Below, piece by piece: positions 1-8,161 of a stretch of DNA of 64,000 bases. The notes under the pieces were generated by a model, which worked only from the letters and a program-made list of their open reading frames with translations, was not told where the DNA came from and did not search any database. The DNA lies in contig NZ_BDCA01000018.1 in the NCBI RefSeq assembly GCF_001613265.1, positions 98,033 through 162,032 on the forward strand. Direction: 5' to 3'. This stretch comes from Nocardia vermiculata NBRC 100427. Lineage in GTDB: Bacteria; Actinomycetota; Actinomycetes; Mycobacteriales; Mycobacteriaceae. Numbering within the stretch: position 1 is the stretch's first letter; every line of letters starts with the position of its first letter. The position numbers and the translations under genes are program-made.

Positions 1-498
1 GACGATATCTCCCCATGCGAGGACCGGATCCTTCAGTCGTTGCTTGGCCTCGCGGTACATCTCGAGCAGCACCCCGCGCACGTACGGATAGCGCACTCGC
101 GTAGGCGAATACGTGTACCAGGAGAACGAGGCGCCGCGAGGGCAGCCGCGCGGTTCGTATTCGGGCTTGTCGGAGCCGACCGAGGGATAGTCGGTCTGCT
201 GCGACTCCCAGGTGATCACGCCCTCGGAGACGTAGATCTTCCACGAACACGAACCGGTGCAGTTCACGCCGTGGGTGGACCGCACCACCTTGTCGTGTGA
301 CCAGCGGTCACGGTAGAACTCGTCGGCCTCGCGGCCGCCGGTCTTGTGGACGGTACGCAGATCCTCGGAGACCTCGCCGCGTTGGAAATACCTTCCGGCC
401 TTCAACAGCGCCTCGGCGGCGGGATCCGGATTCGGCCGCGCCGGGCCGGGGCGACCATGCGAGGTAGGGGCCGGACCCTTGTTGTGCGAGATAACCAC
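1..498 (-). CDS. narG: Respiratory nitrate reductase alpha subunit, N-terminal part
   Basis: First 166 codons of the molybdenum-containing catalytic subunit of membrane-bound nitrate reductase (nitrate to nitrite, electrons from quinol through NarH and NarI); the gene runs off the left edge. HGVNCTGSC gives the His-x3-Cys-x3-Cys ligands and EPRGCPRGASFSW the fourth cysteine of the FS0 iron-sulfur cluster. RDRWSHDKVVRSTHG and QQTDYPSVG also match the family. The frame is open upstream; GTG at 498 is preferred because of the short N-terminus usual for actinobacterial NarG and a G-rich stretch just upstream. Its neighbour makes molybdenum cofactor, which NarG needs. Confidence 0.93.
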   Translation of the reverse strand, partial: MVISHNKGPAPTSHGRPGPARPNPDPAAEALLKAGRYFQRGEVSEDLRTVHKTGGREADEFYRDRWSHDKVVRSTHGVNCTGSCSWKIYVSEGVITWESQQTDYPSVGSDKPEYEPRGCPRGASFSWYTYSPTRVRYPYVRGVLLEMYREAKQRLKDPVLAWGDIV

Positions 499-836
499 AG
501 CGCCCCCATCGAGACTGTTGAACCGGGCTGACGGATCCGAGAGTAGGGATCGCCGGGCAGGCGGCAAAACAGTTCGCGCACATCCTGTCTGCGGTAGCTG
601 TGAGCTGTGAGCCGGGGGAAACGCAGTGGTCACCGGCCGATTCCCGAGTGCCTCGCGGGGGCGGGGGTCGACCTGCGCGAACACTGGTTCCGCGCGGTGG
701 CGGGCCGCCGCGGGCGCGGGTTCGGCGGCGGTCGGTGAAGCTTTCGAAACTGCACGGTCGCGAGCGTTTTACATTTGTTAACACCGTGGGACCGGCTTGC
801 GGGCACCGTCCGGCGTCGTGACCGTGCGGCCCCTTT
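499..836. other. Intergenic region upstream of narG
   Basis: A 338-bp gap between narG and the cofactor gene, both on the minus strand. It should carry the narG promoter. The sequence is GC-rich apart from a short A/T-rich patch near 770-782 (ttttacatttgttaacacc). I see no clear FNR/CRP-type palindrome, no convincing -35/-10 pair and no terminator hairpin. Confidence 0.4.
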
Positions 837-2588
837 TCAGCCGGGAAGCGCCAGAAATTCCACCTGGTCACCGTCGGTCGCACCGGCCGGCACCACGACC
901 AGTCCCTCGCGTCCGAGTAGGCCCGCGAGGTGGGCGGTACGGATATTCGGGTCACCGAACCAGCCGCCGTCCTCGGCCGCGCGGGCCGGCACGATCCGTG
1001 GAACCGGGCCGGCGATGGCGGCGCCGTTGTGCAGCGGTCCGCACAGCGGTCGCGCCGGTCTGCGTCCGGTGAGACCGGAAACGATCGCCGGAGTGAGGGC
1101 CGACAGCGTCGCCACCGCGGCGAACGGGTTGCCGGGCAATCCGAGAACCACCGGCCCGCCGGATAATTCGGCCACCACGGTCGACCCGCCGGGTCGCATC
1201 CACAAGCGGTGCAGCAGAATCCGTGCCTGCGCCCGGTCCAGTGCACCGCGGAGCTGATCGGCCGCCCCGCCACCGGTGGCGCCGACCACGACGAGGAGGT
1301 CGTCGGTGTCGACGGGCCCGGTGCGGGAAGAACCGGACAGGATGTCGTCGAAGCCGTGCGCGGTGTCACGCAGATGGATCCGGCCGGTGGTCTCGATGCC
1401 GTGCCAGGACAGCAGGTCCGGGAGCACCGGACCGAGGGAATCGCGGGTCTGGCCACTGCGCAGCGGGCCGTCGGCACGGATCTCGTCACCGGTCATGACG
1501 ATTCGCGCCCGCACCGGTCCGCGCACCTGGTGTGCGGTGATCTCGGCCGAGGCGGCGACCGAGATCAGGGCGGACGAGACGGGCGTGCCCGCGGCGGCGA
1601 CGACGTCGCCCGGTAGCCAGTCCTCGCCCCGGCGGCGCACATCGTCGCGCACCGGAGCGTCGGGCAATCGGTGCACGACACCGTTGTCGAGCCGTACGTA
1701 CTCGTCGCGGACCACGGTGTCGGTGCCGTCGGGAATATGGGCGCCGGTAGCGATCCGGACCGCCTCCCCGTTCCGCAGGCCGGCCGCGCGCTCGCCGCCG
1801 GCGAAGCCGATCTCGTCGCGCAGCCGCCACGGCGCCGATCCGGCCACGGCATAGCCGTCCATGGCCGAGACATCGAAGCGAGGCAGCGCCTCCCCGGCCC
1901 GCAGCGGTGCCGCCAGCGCCGCACCCCGGGCGGCGGCCAGAGTTGCCTCGCGCACGGGTATTCCGGTGATTTCCGTGTGCAGCACGACGCGCGCCCGCGC
2001 GAGGGGCAGGGGTGGTGCGGCGGCTTGTGCGGCACGAGCCTGTTCGGGGGTGTCGCAATCGGCGACGCCGGCCGAACGCACCAGCAGGGCGTCGTCGGGA
2101 ACGAGGGCTTTCATCGGCTGATCGGCCACCGACTCGAGGCGCTGCAAGGCAGCGACCAGAGCGGTCCGTCGCCATACGCCCACCAGATACTGTGCCCGGC
2201 CGGAGTCGTCGGTGGCGAATGCCGCCGCTGCGCCGGAAGAGGTTGTCTGCGCGACCAATTCGTCGATCACCCCGGTGGACAGGAACGGCAGGTCGGCGGC
2301 GAGGACGACCACCAGATCGGCGGGGTAATCGTGCTCGGCCAGCGCATCCATTCCCGCAGCGACGGCGGCGACCGGACCCGCGCCCGCCGGAACCTCCTGC
2401 ACCTGCCCGATTTCGGAGGTCAGCTCGGGTCGCGGTGGGCCCACCACGACGCGGCGCAGACATCCCGCCGTCGCCTCGAGTGCGGCGGTCAACATGGGTC
2501 GGCCACCGACGATGATCGCGGGTTTGTCCACTCCGCCCATCCGGGTGGCGCGCCCACCGGCCAGCACGATCGCGTCGACAGTTGTCAC
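837..2588 (-). CDS. MobA-MoeA fusion, molybdenum cofactor synthesis
   Basis: A 583-residue fusion. Residues 1 to about 190 form a MobA-like nucleotidyltransferase with the GTP-binding start LAGGRATRMGGVDKP and an AADLPF stretch; residues about 195-583 form MoeA, the molybdenum insertase, with DVSAMDGYA, ATGAHIPDGTD and GLPGNPFAA. MoeA inserts molybdate into adenylylated molybdopterin and MobA adds GMP to give the bis-MGD cofactor used by NarG-type enzymes. Two late steps are thus on one chain beside narG. In most bacteria they are separate proteins. ATG start; a separate transcript from narG is likely because of the 338-bp gap. Confidence 0.88.
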   Translation of the reverse strand: MTTVDAIVLAGGRATRMGGVDKPAIIVGGRPMLTAALEATAGCLRRVVVGPPRPELTSEIGQVQEVPAGAGPVAAVAAGMDALAEHDYPADLVVVLAADLPFLSTGVIDELVAQTTSSGAAAAFATDDSGRAQYLVGVWRRTALVAALQRLESVADQPMKALVPDDALLVRSAGVADCDTPEQARAAQAAAPPLPLARARVVLHTEITGIPVREATLAAARGAALAAPLRAGEALPRFDVSAMDGYAVAGSAPWRLRDEIGFAGGERAAGLRNGEAVRIATGAHIPDGTDTVVRDEYVRLDNGVVHRLPDAPVRDDVRRRGEDWLPGDVVAAAGTPVSSALISVAASAEITAHQVRGPVRARIVMTGDEIRADGPLRSGQTRDSLGPVLPDLLSWHGIETTGRIHLRDTAHGFDDILSGSSRTGPVDTDDLLVVVGATGGGAADQLRGALDRAQARILLHRLWMRPGGSTVVAELSGGPVVLGLPGNPFAAVATLSALTPAIVSGLTGRRPARPLCGPLHNGAAIAGPVPRIVPARAAEDGGWFGDPNIRTAHLAGLLGREGLVVVPAGATDGDQVEFLALPG

Positions 2589-2666
2589 AGCGGCTCACTC
2601 GGCTGGTAGATCATGCACCGATCGTAATGCGGGTGTTCGGCGGGATTCGCCCGGTCGATCGGGTGG

Positions 2667-3404
2667 TCAGTCTTCGGGGGCGCGTAGCAGGCGGACGCGA
2701 TTGGTTTCCGGGTCGGTCAGGACCGCCTGCGCGGTCGGATAGGTGCGCAGGTCGTCGCCGGGCAGGGCCCCTGCGGCGGTGAGCCGGGCGACCTCGTACG
2801 CGGGATCATCGGCCGGGCAGGCCACGATATCCAGGTGCAGCCGGTCGCCTTCCCGGGGTGCGGCGCTGGTCCGGGGGAATTCCAGCCAAGGGCCCTGGCC
2901 GGTGGCGGCGCGGATGCCCGACACCCGGGCGGCATCGTAGGTCAGCGGCCAGCCTGCGGCGGTGGACCAGAATCGGGCCAGCCGGCTCGGATGCGGGGTG
3001 TCGACGACGATCGCGGCGACCGCACCGGTGTCCACATATTCCTCGCGCGGCTCCAGAACACAGAATTCGTTGCCCTCCGGGTCGGCGAACACCGACCACG
3101 GCACCAAGCCCTGGCCGATATCGAGCGGCCGCGCGCCCAAGGTCAGTGCCCGGTCCACCTGGACGCTCTGGTGATCCAGGGACCGCCCGACCAGATCCAG
3201 ATGAATGCGGTTCTTCGCGGTCTTCGGCCGGATGGTCGGAACGAACATCAACGACACATCCGCGGCGTCCGGATCGGGCGCGGCGACCTCGACCGCCTGT
3301 GGACGATCCACAGTAATCTGCCAGCCGAGCAGTTCCGCCCAGAACCGCGCCACGTTGTGTGGCCGGATCGCATCGAACACCACGCACGCCAGACGGGTGG
3401 ACAT
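2667..3404 (-). CDS. Two-domain VOC/glyoxalase-like protein
   Basis: 245 residues made of two tandem vicinal-oxygen-chelate modules. Module 1 (about 1-120) has VVFDAIRPHNVARFWAELLG and ends FADPEGNEFCVLEP; module 2 (about 125-245) has PSRLARFWSTAAGWP and ends LTDPETNRVRLLRAPED. The repeated pattern (N/R)(V/L)ARFW plus DPE(G/T)N is typical of the glyoxalase-like family common in actinobacteria. The substrate is unknown; members are often annotated as bleomycin-resistance-like proteins without proof. It ends 78 bp upstream of the MobA-MoeA start and could be co-transcribed with it. Confidence 0.8.
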   Translation of the reverse strand: MSTRLACVVFDAIRPHNVARFWAELLGWQITVDRPQAVEVAAPDPDAADVSLMFVPTIRPKTAKNRIHLDLVGRSLDHQSVQVDRALTLGARPLDIGQGLVPWSVFADPEGNEFCVLEPREEYVDTGAVAAIVVDTPHPSRLARFWSTAAGWPLTYDAARVSGIRAATGQGPWLEFPRTSAAPREGDRLHLDIVACPADDPAYEVARLTAAGALPGDDLRTYPTAQAVLTDPETNRVRLLRAPED

Positions 3405-3470
3405 AACTCAACGGTAACCTCGCCGGCCGCCGATATGTGCGGATTGCGCGGATCTTCGATGCGCGTCGTG

Positions 3471-3773
3471 TCAGCTGCCGAAACGGAACCGCGCCACGGC
3501 GAGGTCGACCCGGTCGCCGCGCACCGGGGCGCCCTCCTCGGCCAGTCGGTGCAGTTGCCGTTGCCGCAGGTGAGCAGCCGGAGTGCCGTCGGCACGCAAC
3601 ACCCGGTGCCACGGCAGGTCCGCGGAATCGGTCCGCATGATCCAGCCGACGGTGCGGGGCGTGGACAGACCGGCCGCCGCCGCGATATCGCCGTAGGTCG
3701 ATACCCGCCCGGGTGGAATCGCCGCCACCAGTTCCCGGACCCGTTCGATCTCCGCATCGGAGGTGGGCATCAC
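3471..3773 (-). CDS. Alkyltransferase-like DNA-binding protein (ATL)
   Basis: 100 residues matching the DNA-binding domain of O6-alkylguanine-DNA alkyltransferase: VRELVAAIPPGRVSTYGDIA, then GWIMRTDSADLPWHRVLRADG. In true MGMT enzymes the active site is PCHRV; here it reads PWHRV, so the alkyl-accepting cysteine is replaced by tryptophan. This is the hallmark of ATL proteins, which flip and bind alkylated bases and hand them to nucleotide excision repair. It starts at GTG 3773 or ATG 3770, and the ATG shares one base with the stop of the upstream hydrolase, so the two are translationally coupled. Confidence 0.85.
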   Translation of the reverse strand: MMPTSDAEIERVRELVAAIPPGRVSTYGDIAAAAGLSTPRTVGWIMRTDSADLPWHRVLRADGTPAAHLRQRQLHRLAEEGAPVRGDRVDLAVARFRFGS

Positions 3774-4522
3774 AACACCGCCCGGACGATGTCCGCGGTC
3801 TCGGCCGGCCGGGCCTGCGCCACCATGTGATCGCAGTCGAACTCGTACAGCGTGAACCGCGGCAGGGTGCGGAACGCCGCGATGGTCGCCGGGGTGACGA
3901 ACGGTGCCTTCTCCGCGCGCACGACCACGGTGCGCACCTCGGGTGGCGGCAGCACCAATTCACGTGCGAGCTGTCCCCAGTACGAGGTGATCGCCGGCAA
4001 GCTCATGCGCCAGCCGACCCGCCCGCCGGTCGTCGGGACCAGATGTTCGGCCAGTTCCTGTTCGAGTAGCTCCGGGGCGACCTCGGCCCAGGCCGTGCTC
4101 AGTTTGTCCTGCCGGGCCGCCGCGATATCGGCGTAGTCGGGCCGGGCCAGCCCGGCCTCGGCGATCTCGGCCACCAGCGCCGGATCCAGCCCGATGGCGG
4201 GATCGAGCAGCACCAGCGCTCGTACCAGGTCCGGGCGGTGCCGGGCCAGATGAACCGCCACCGCGGCGCCGAACGAGTGCGCCAGCACGACCGCCGGTTC
4301 GGTGAGTAGTTCGACCAGATCGTCGACGATCTGCTCGAACGTCCACGGCGGCAACGGGTCGGCCAGACCATGTCCGCGCAGGTCCGGGGCGATGAATCGG
4401 GCCTGCGGCAGCTGATGCCGAGCCAGGTCCGCCCAGCGCCGGCCGTGTCCGGTCAGACCGTGCAAAGCCAGGACGAGCGGGCCCTGCTCGGGACCGAAAC
4501 GGTGGATGTGGGCGTCGTGCAC
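3770..4522 (-). CDS. Alpha/beta hydrolase
   Basis: 250-residue alpha/beta-fold hydrolase. ALHGLTGHGRRW forms the oxyanion region after the first core strand, PDLRGHG follows, AHSFGAA is the nucleophile elbow (Ser about 83) and CDHMVAQ near residue 233 supplies the likely catalytic histidine. The start is the GTG at 4522: the open frame continues far upstream, but family similarity begins at HDAHIHRFG and everything earlier lies over adnA. Substrate unknown. It overlaps the ATL gene by one base. Confidence 0.8.
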   Translation of the reverse strand: MHDAHIHRFGPEQGPLVLALHGLTGHGRRWADLARHQLPQARFIAPDLRGHGLADPLPPWTFEQIVDDLVELLTEPAVVLAHSFGAAVAVHLARHRPDLVRALVLLDPAIGLDPALVAEIAEAGLARPDYADIAAARQDKLSTAWAEVAPELLEQELAEHLVPTTGGRVGWRMSLPAITSYWGQLARELVLPPPEVRTVVVRAEKAPFVTPATIAAFRTLPRFTLYEFDCDHMVAQARPAETADIVRAVL

Positions 4523-4639
4523 CCGCCCATTGTGCCGGTGTGTCCGGCGCCCGAGTAGTGGTGGTCGGCGGAGGTGATAGCCGGAGGTTGTCGGTCGGAT
4601 CCGACTCTGTCGGGGGTGTCTGTTGAAATAGCCGCTGTG

Positions 4640-7600
4640 ATGCGATCGGATAGCTCGGTGCGACTGGTGCGCCGCAGTGAGACCGCACCCCGGCCACGCG
4701 AATGGGGTGCCGATGCCCGAACGCTGTTCGCGGGCGGGTCGGCGGCCGATCCCGGCTGGCACCCCTGGCAGGTGCTGGGCGGGCCGGGGACCGGCAAGAC
4801 CGCCCTGCTCACCGACCTCGCCGTCGATCGGATCACCGCCGGCGCGGACCCGTCGTCGGTACTGATCCTCACCCACTCCAAGCAGGCGGCGCTGCGGGTG
4901 CGCGGCGCGCTCACCCGGCAGTTGAACGCGGTAGCTCCCGGACTCGACGGTGTTCCGGGCGTCAGCCGTGAGCCCATGGTGCGCACCGTGCACTCCTATG
5001 CCTTCGCCGTGGTGCGCGAGCATGCCGCTGCCCGCGGCAATCCGCCGCCACGACTGCTCACCGGTGCCGAACAGGATGTGGTGCTGCGGGAGATGCTGCG
5101 CGGCGACCTGGCGGACATGGCAGACATGGCCGGTGGGACCGAGGGGGCCGCACCGCTGTGGCCGCAGCGCCTGCACGCGGCCCTGGGCACCAACGGTTTT
5201 GCCGAACAGTTGCGCGATCTCATGCTGCGGGCCACCGAGCGCGACCTCGGCCCCGAAGACCTCGTCGACCTCGGCCGTCTGCACCACCGCGAGGAATGGG
5301 AGGCCGCCGGGGCGTTCGCACAGCGCTACGAGGAGATGATGCTGCTGCGCTGGTCGGTCGGCGTGCAAGCACCCGAGGCCAGCGCACCCGCCCTGGACGC
5401 GGCCGAACTCGTCGGCGCCGCGCTGGAAGTGCTGATCGCGGATTCCGAGCTGCTCGCCGCCGAACGCGACCGGGTACGCACCCTGCTGATCGACGACGCC
5501 CAGCATGTGGATCCACTGGCCGCGCAGCTGATTCGCGCCATCGGTTCGGGCCCGGCGACCACGGTCGTCGCCGGAGATCCGGATCAGTCGATCTTCAGCT
5601 TCCGGGGCGCCGACACCGGATTCGTCACCGACCCGGGCGCCGCCGCCGCGCGCCGCATCGTCCTGCACGACGACCACCGCTGCGCACCGGCGGTGCACGA
5701 TGCCGTGGCCCGGATCGCGGCCCGGATGCCCGGCCGCACCGAACACCGCTTCGACGTGCGGATCGGCGGTCCGCATCTCCTCGGCGAACCGGCGGTCGAC
5801 GGTCAGGTACAGGTCCGGGTACTCACCACCCCGGCCAAGGAGGCGGCATTGATCGCCGACCACCTGCGCCGTGCCCACCTGACCACCCAGGTGCCGTGGT
5901 CGCGGATGGCGGTGGTGGTGCGATCGGTACCGCTGTCGCTGGGCCCGCTGCGCCGCGCGCTGACGGCTGCGGGTATTCCGGTGCTGCGGCCCAAACCGGA
6001 TATCCCGCTGGCGCGGCGGCGCGGCGCGGCCTGGATGTTGCAGTCGCTGCGGGCACTGCTGGTCGTCGAACGCGACCGCCCGGGGGCGTTCACCGCGGAC
6101 GACGCGCTGGATCTGCTGGTCGGTCCGCTGGGCGGAGCGGACCAGATCAGCCTGCGCCGGTTACGCCGTGGGGTGCGGCGCGCGATGATCGCCCGGGGGG
6201 ACAAGGGGAACGCGGAAGCCGACGTCGATACGGACGCGGTGCCCGGCGGCGATACCGGCGCGGTGCCCGGCGACGGTGCGGGCCCGCCGCTCGACCATGA
6301 CACGGACGCGGGATCCGGCGGCCCGGGCGACGGTGACCGGGACGGCAGCGGTGATGAGGACCTGGCGCCGTATTCGGAGCTGGACCGTTCCACCGCGGTG
6401 GTACTCCGCGATCTCATCACCGCGGTCGGCGACCGCAGTGTGATCGAACAGCTCACCGAGGTCGAGGTGGCGCCGCTGGTGCGGGTGCTGAAGGCCGTCG
6501 ACCGGGCCCGGCGGGCGCTGCGCCGCGGTGCCGGTCTCGAAGATGTGCTGTGGGCGCTGTGGACGGCTTCCCGGTTGGAGAAGCGCTGGGTGGCACAGTC
6601 CGAGCGGGGCGGACCGGGCGCGGTGCAGGCCGACCGTGATCTGGATGCGGCCGTCGGCCTGTTCGATGCGGCCGCGGCCCATGTGGACCGGCTCCCCGGC
6701 GCCTCCCTGGAGGGCTTCGTCGAATATCTGGAATTACAAGAGATCAGCCAGGATTCGGCACCATTGACCGAACCCGGCGACGCGGTCGCCATCGTCAGCG
6801 CGCATGCCGCGGCCGGTCGAGAATGGGATGTGGTCGCGGTAGCCGGCGTGCAGGAGGGGATCTGGCCGAATCTGCGCCCGCGCGGCACCCTGCTGGGCGT
6901 CGAGGAGCTGGTCGATCTGGTCGGCGGTGTCGCCGAGCCCGGTGAGCAGCTCAGCCGCGCCGCACCGATCCTGGCCGAGGAGCGCCGGCTGCTCCTGCTG
7001 GCGTGCAGCCGGGCGCGGTTCAGCCTGCTGGTCACCGCCGTCGAATCCGTCAGTGGGGACCGGGACCTGGTGCCGTCCCGATTTCTCGCCGAACTCGATC
7101 CGGACGCACAGCCGGGGGAGCCCGGCCGTGTCCCGGCACCGGTCGATCCGGGCCGCGCGCTGGTGGCGCAGGCCTTGATCGCCGAGTTGCGCGGCGTGGT
7201 CTGCGACGACGAGGCCGAACCGCATCGCCGCGAACGCGCCGCCGGCCAACTGGCCCGGTTGGCGCGAGCCGGGGTGCCGGGCGCACACCCCGACGAGTGG
7301 TACGGCCTCGTGGATCCCAGTTCGGAACTGGCACTGTGGGATTCCGGTGACGGACCGGTGGCGCTGTCCCCGTCGACCGTGGAACTGCTGAGCACCTGTC
7401 CGCTGCGCTGGGCCCTGGAACGGCACGGCGGCAGCGACGGCGACAATCCGCACGCCGTCAAGGGCAACCTGGTGCATACGCTGGTGCAGGCACTGGCGGG
7501 CCGGGTCACCGAGGAACAGGTCAAGAAGGCACTGGTCAAGGCGTGGAAGACGGTGGACCCCAGTGCTGGTGAGGACGGTCCGCGGAGCTGGCACTCGCGC

Positions 7601-8161
7601 CTGGAACTACGCCGCACCGAGTCGATGGTCGACACCTTCGTGGCCTGGGTACGCAACACCCGTGACGAGTTGGAGGCGGTCGGCGTCGAGGTCCCGGTGG
7701 ACTGTGTCCTCCCGGCGCGCGACGCCGACGAGATACCGGTGCGCATTCGCGGTCGAGTCGACCGGGTGGAGCGAGATGCCTTCGGCCGCTTCGTTATCGT
7801 CGATATCAAAACCGGGAAGACGCCGATCACCAAGCAGTCCGCCCAGCAGCACGCCCAGCTCGCCACCTACCAGGTGGCCGCCGGTGCGAACGGCCTGAGC
7901 GCCGAGGACGGCAGCGACACCGAACCCGGCGGTGCCCGGCTGGTCTACGTGGCCAAGCCCAGCCGGGGCAGCGCCACCGAACGCCTCCAGTCCGCACTCG
8001 ACTCCGACGGTATCGCCCAGTGGCGCGACAATATTCACGCCGCGGCCGCGGCTACGCGCGGGCCGAGCTTCCTGGCCATGCGCAATGACGGATGCCGGCA
8101 CTGCCAGGTTGCCGGGAGCTGCCCGGTGCAGGACCGGGGCCGCCAGGTGACGCAGAGATGA
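4640..8161 (+). CDS. adnA: AdnA-type helicase-nuclease subunit
   Basis: First subunit of the actinobacterial AdnAB double-strand-break resection machine, a heterodimer in which each chain has an N-terminal UvrD-like motor and a C-terminal RecB-like nuclease. Seen: Walker A GGPGTGKTA, motif II LLIDDAQHVD (DDAQ rather than DEAQ), GDPDQSIFSFRG, and nuclease motifs RGRVDRVERD and VIVDIKTGK. Cysteines in LSTCPLRW and CRHCQVAGSC sit where AddB-type nucleases bind an iron-sulfur cluster. An acidic, Gly/Asp-rich insert lies around residues 525-575. I chose ATG 4640 (1173 aa); GTG 4637 or 4616 are possible. Its stop overlaps adnB as ATGA. Confidence 0.88.
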   Translation: MRSDSSVRLVRRSETAPRPREWGADARTLFAGGSAADPGWHPWQVLGGPGTGKTALLTDLAVDRITAGADPSSVLILTHSKQAALRVRGALTRQLNAVAPGLDGVPGVSREPMVRTVHSYAFAVVREHAAARGNPPPRLLTGAEQDVVLREMLRGDLADMADMAGGTEGAAPLWPQRLHAALGTNGFAEQLRDLMLRATERDLGPEDLVDLGRLHHREEWEAAGAFAQRYEEMMLLRWSVGVQAPEASAPALDAAELVGAALEVLIADSELLAAERDRVRTLLIDDAQHVDPLAAQLIRAIGSGPATTVVAGDPDQSIFSFRGADTGFVTDPGAAAARRIVLHDDHRCAPAVHDAVARIAARMPGRTEHRFDVRIGGPHLLGEPAVDGQVQVRVLTTPAKEAALIADHLRRAHLTTQVPWSRMAVVVRSVPLSLGPLRRALTAAGIPVLRPKPDIPLARRRGAAWMLQSLRALLVVERDRPGAFTADDALDLLVGPLGGADQISLRRLRRGVRRAMIARGDKGNAEADVDTDAVPGGDTGAVPGDGAGPPLDHDTDAGSGGPGDGDRDGSGDEDLAPYSELDRSTAVVLRDLITAVGDRSVIEQLTEVEVAPLVRVLKAVDRARRALRRGAGLEDVLWALWTASRLEKRWVAQSERGGPGAVQADRDLDAAVGLFDAAAAHVDRLPGASLEGFVEYLELQEISQDSAPLTEPGDAVAIVSAHAAAGREWDVVAVAGVQEGIWPNLRPRGTLLGVEELVDLVGGVAEPGEQLSRAAPILAEERRLLLLACSRARFSLLVTAVESVSGDRDLVPSRFLAELDPDAQPGEPGRVPAPVDPGRALVAQALIAELRGVVCDDEAEPHRRERAAGQLARLARAGVPGAHPDEWYGLVDPSSELALWDSGDGPVALSPSTVELLSTCPLRWALERHGGSDGDNPHAVKGNLVHTLVQALAGRVTEEQVKKALVKAWKTVDPSAGEDGPRSWHSRLELRRTESMVDTFVAWVRNTRDELEAVGVEVPVDCVLPARDADEIPVRIRGRVDRVERDAFGRFVIVDIKTGKTPITKQSAQQHAQLATYQVAAGANGLSAEDGSDTEPGGARLVYVAKPSRGSATERLQSALDSDGIAQWRDNIHAAAAATRGPSFLAMRNDGCRHCQVAGSCPVQDRGRQVTQR

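Noticed and set aside
4523..5878. Minus-strand open frame continuing upstream of the alpha/beta hydrolase
   Set aside because: It overlaps the clearly coding adnA and has no recognisable motif; hydrolase similarity starts at GTG 4522.
5803..7866. 687-codon minus-strand open frame
   Set aside because: Ser/Arg/Thr-rich shadow of adnA with no domain signature.
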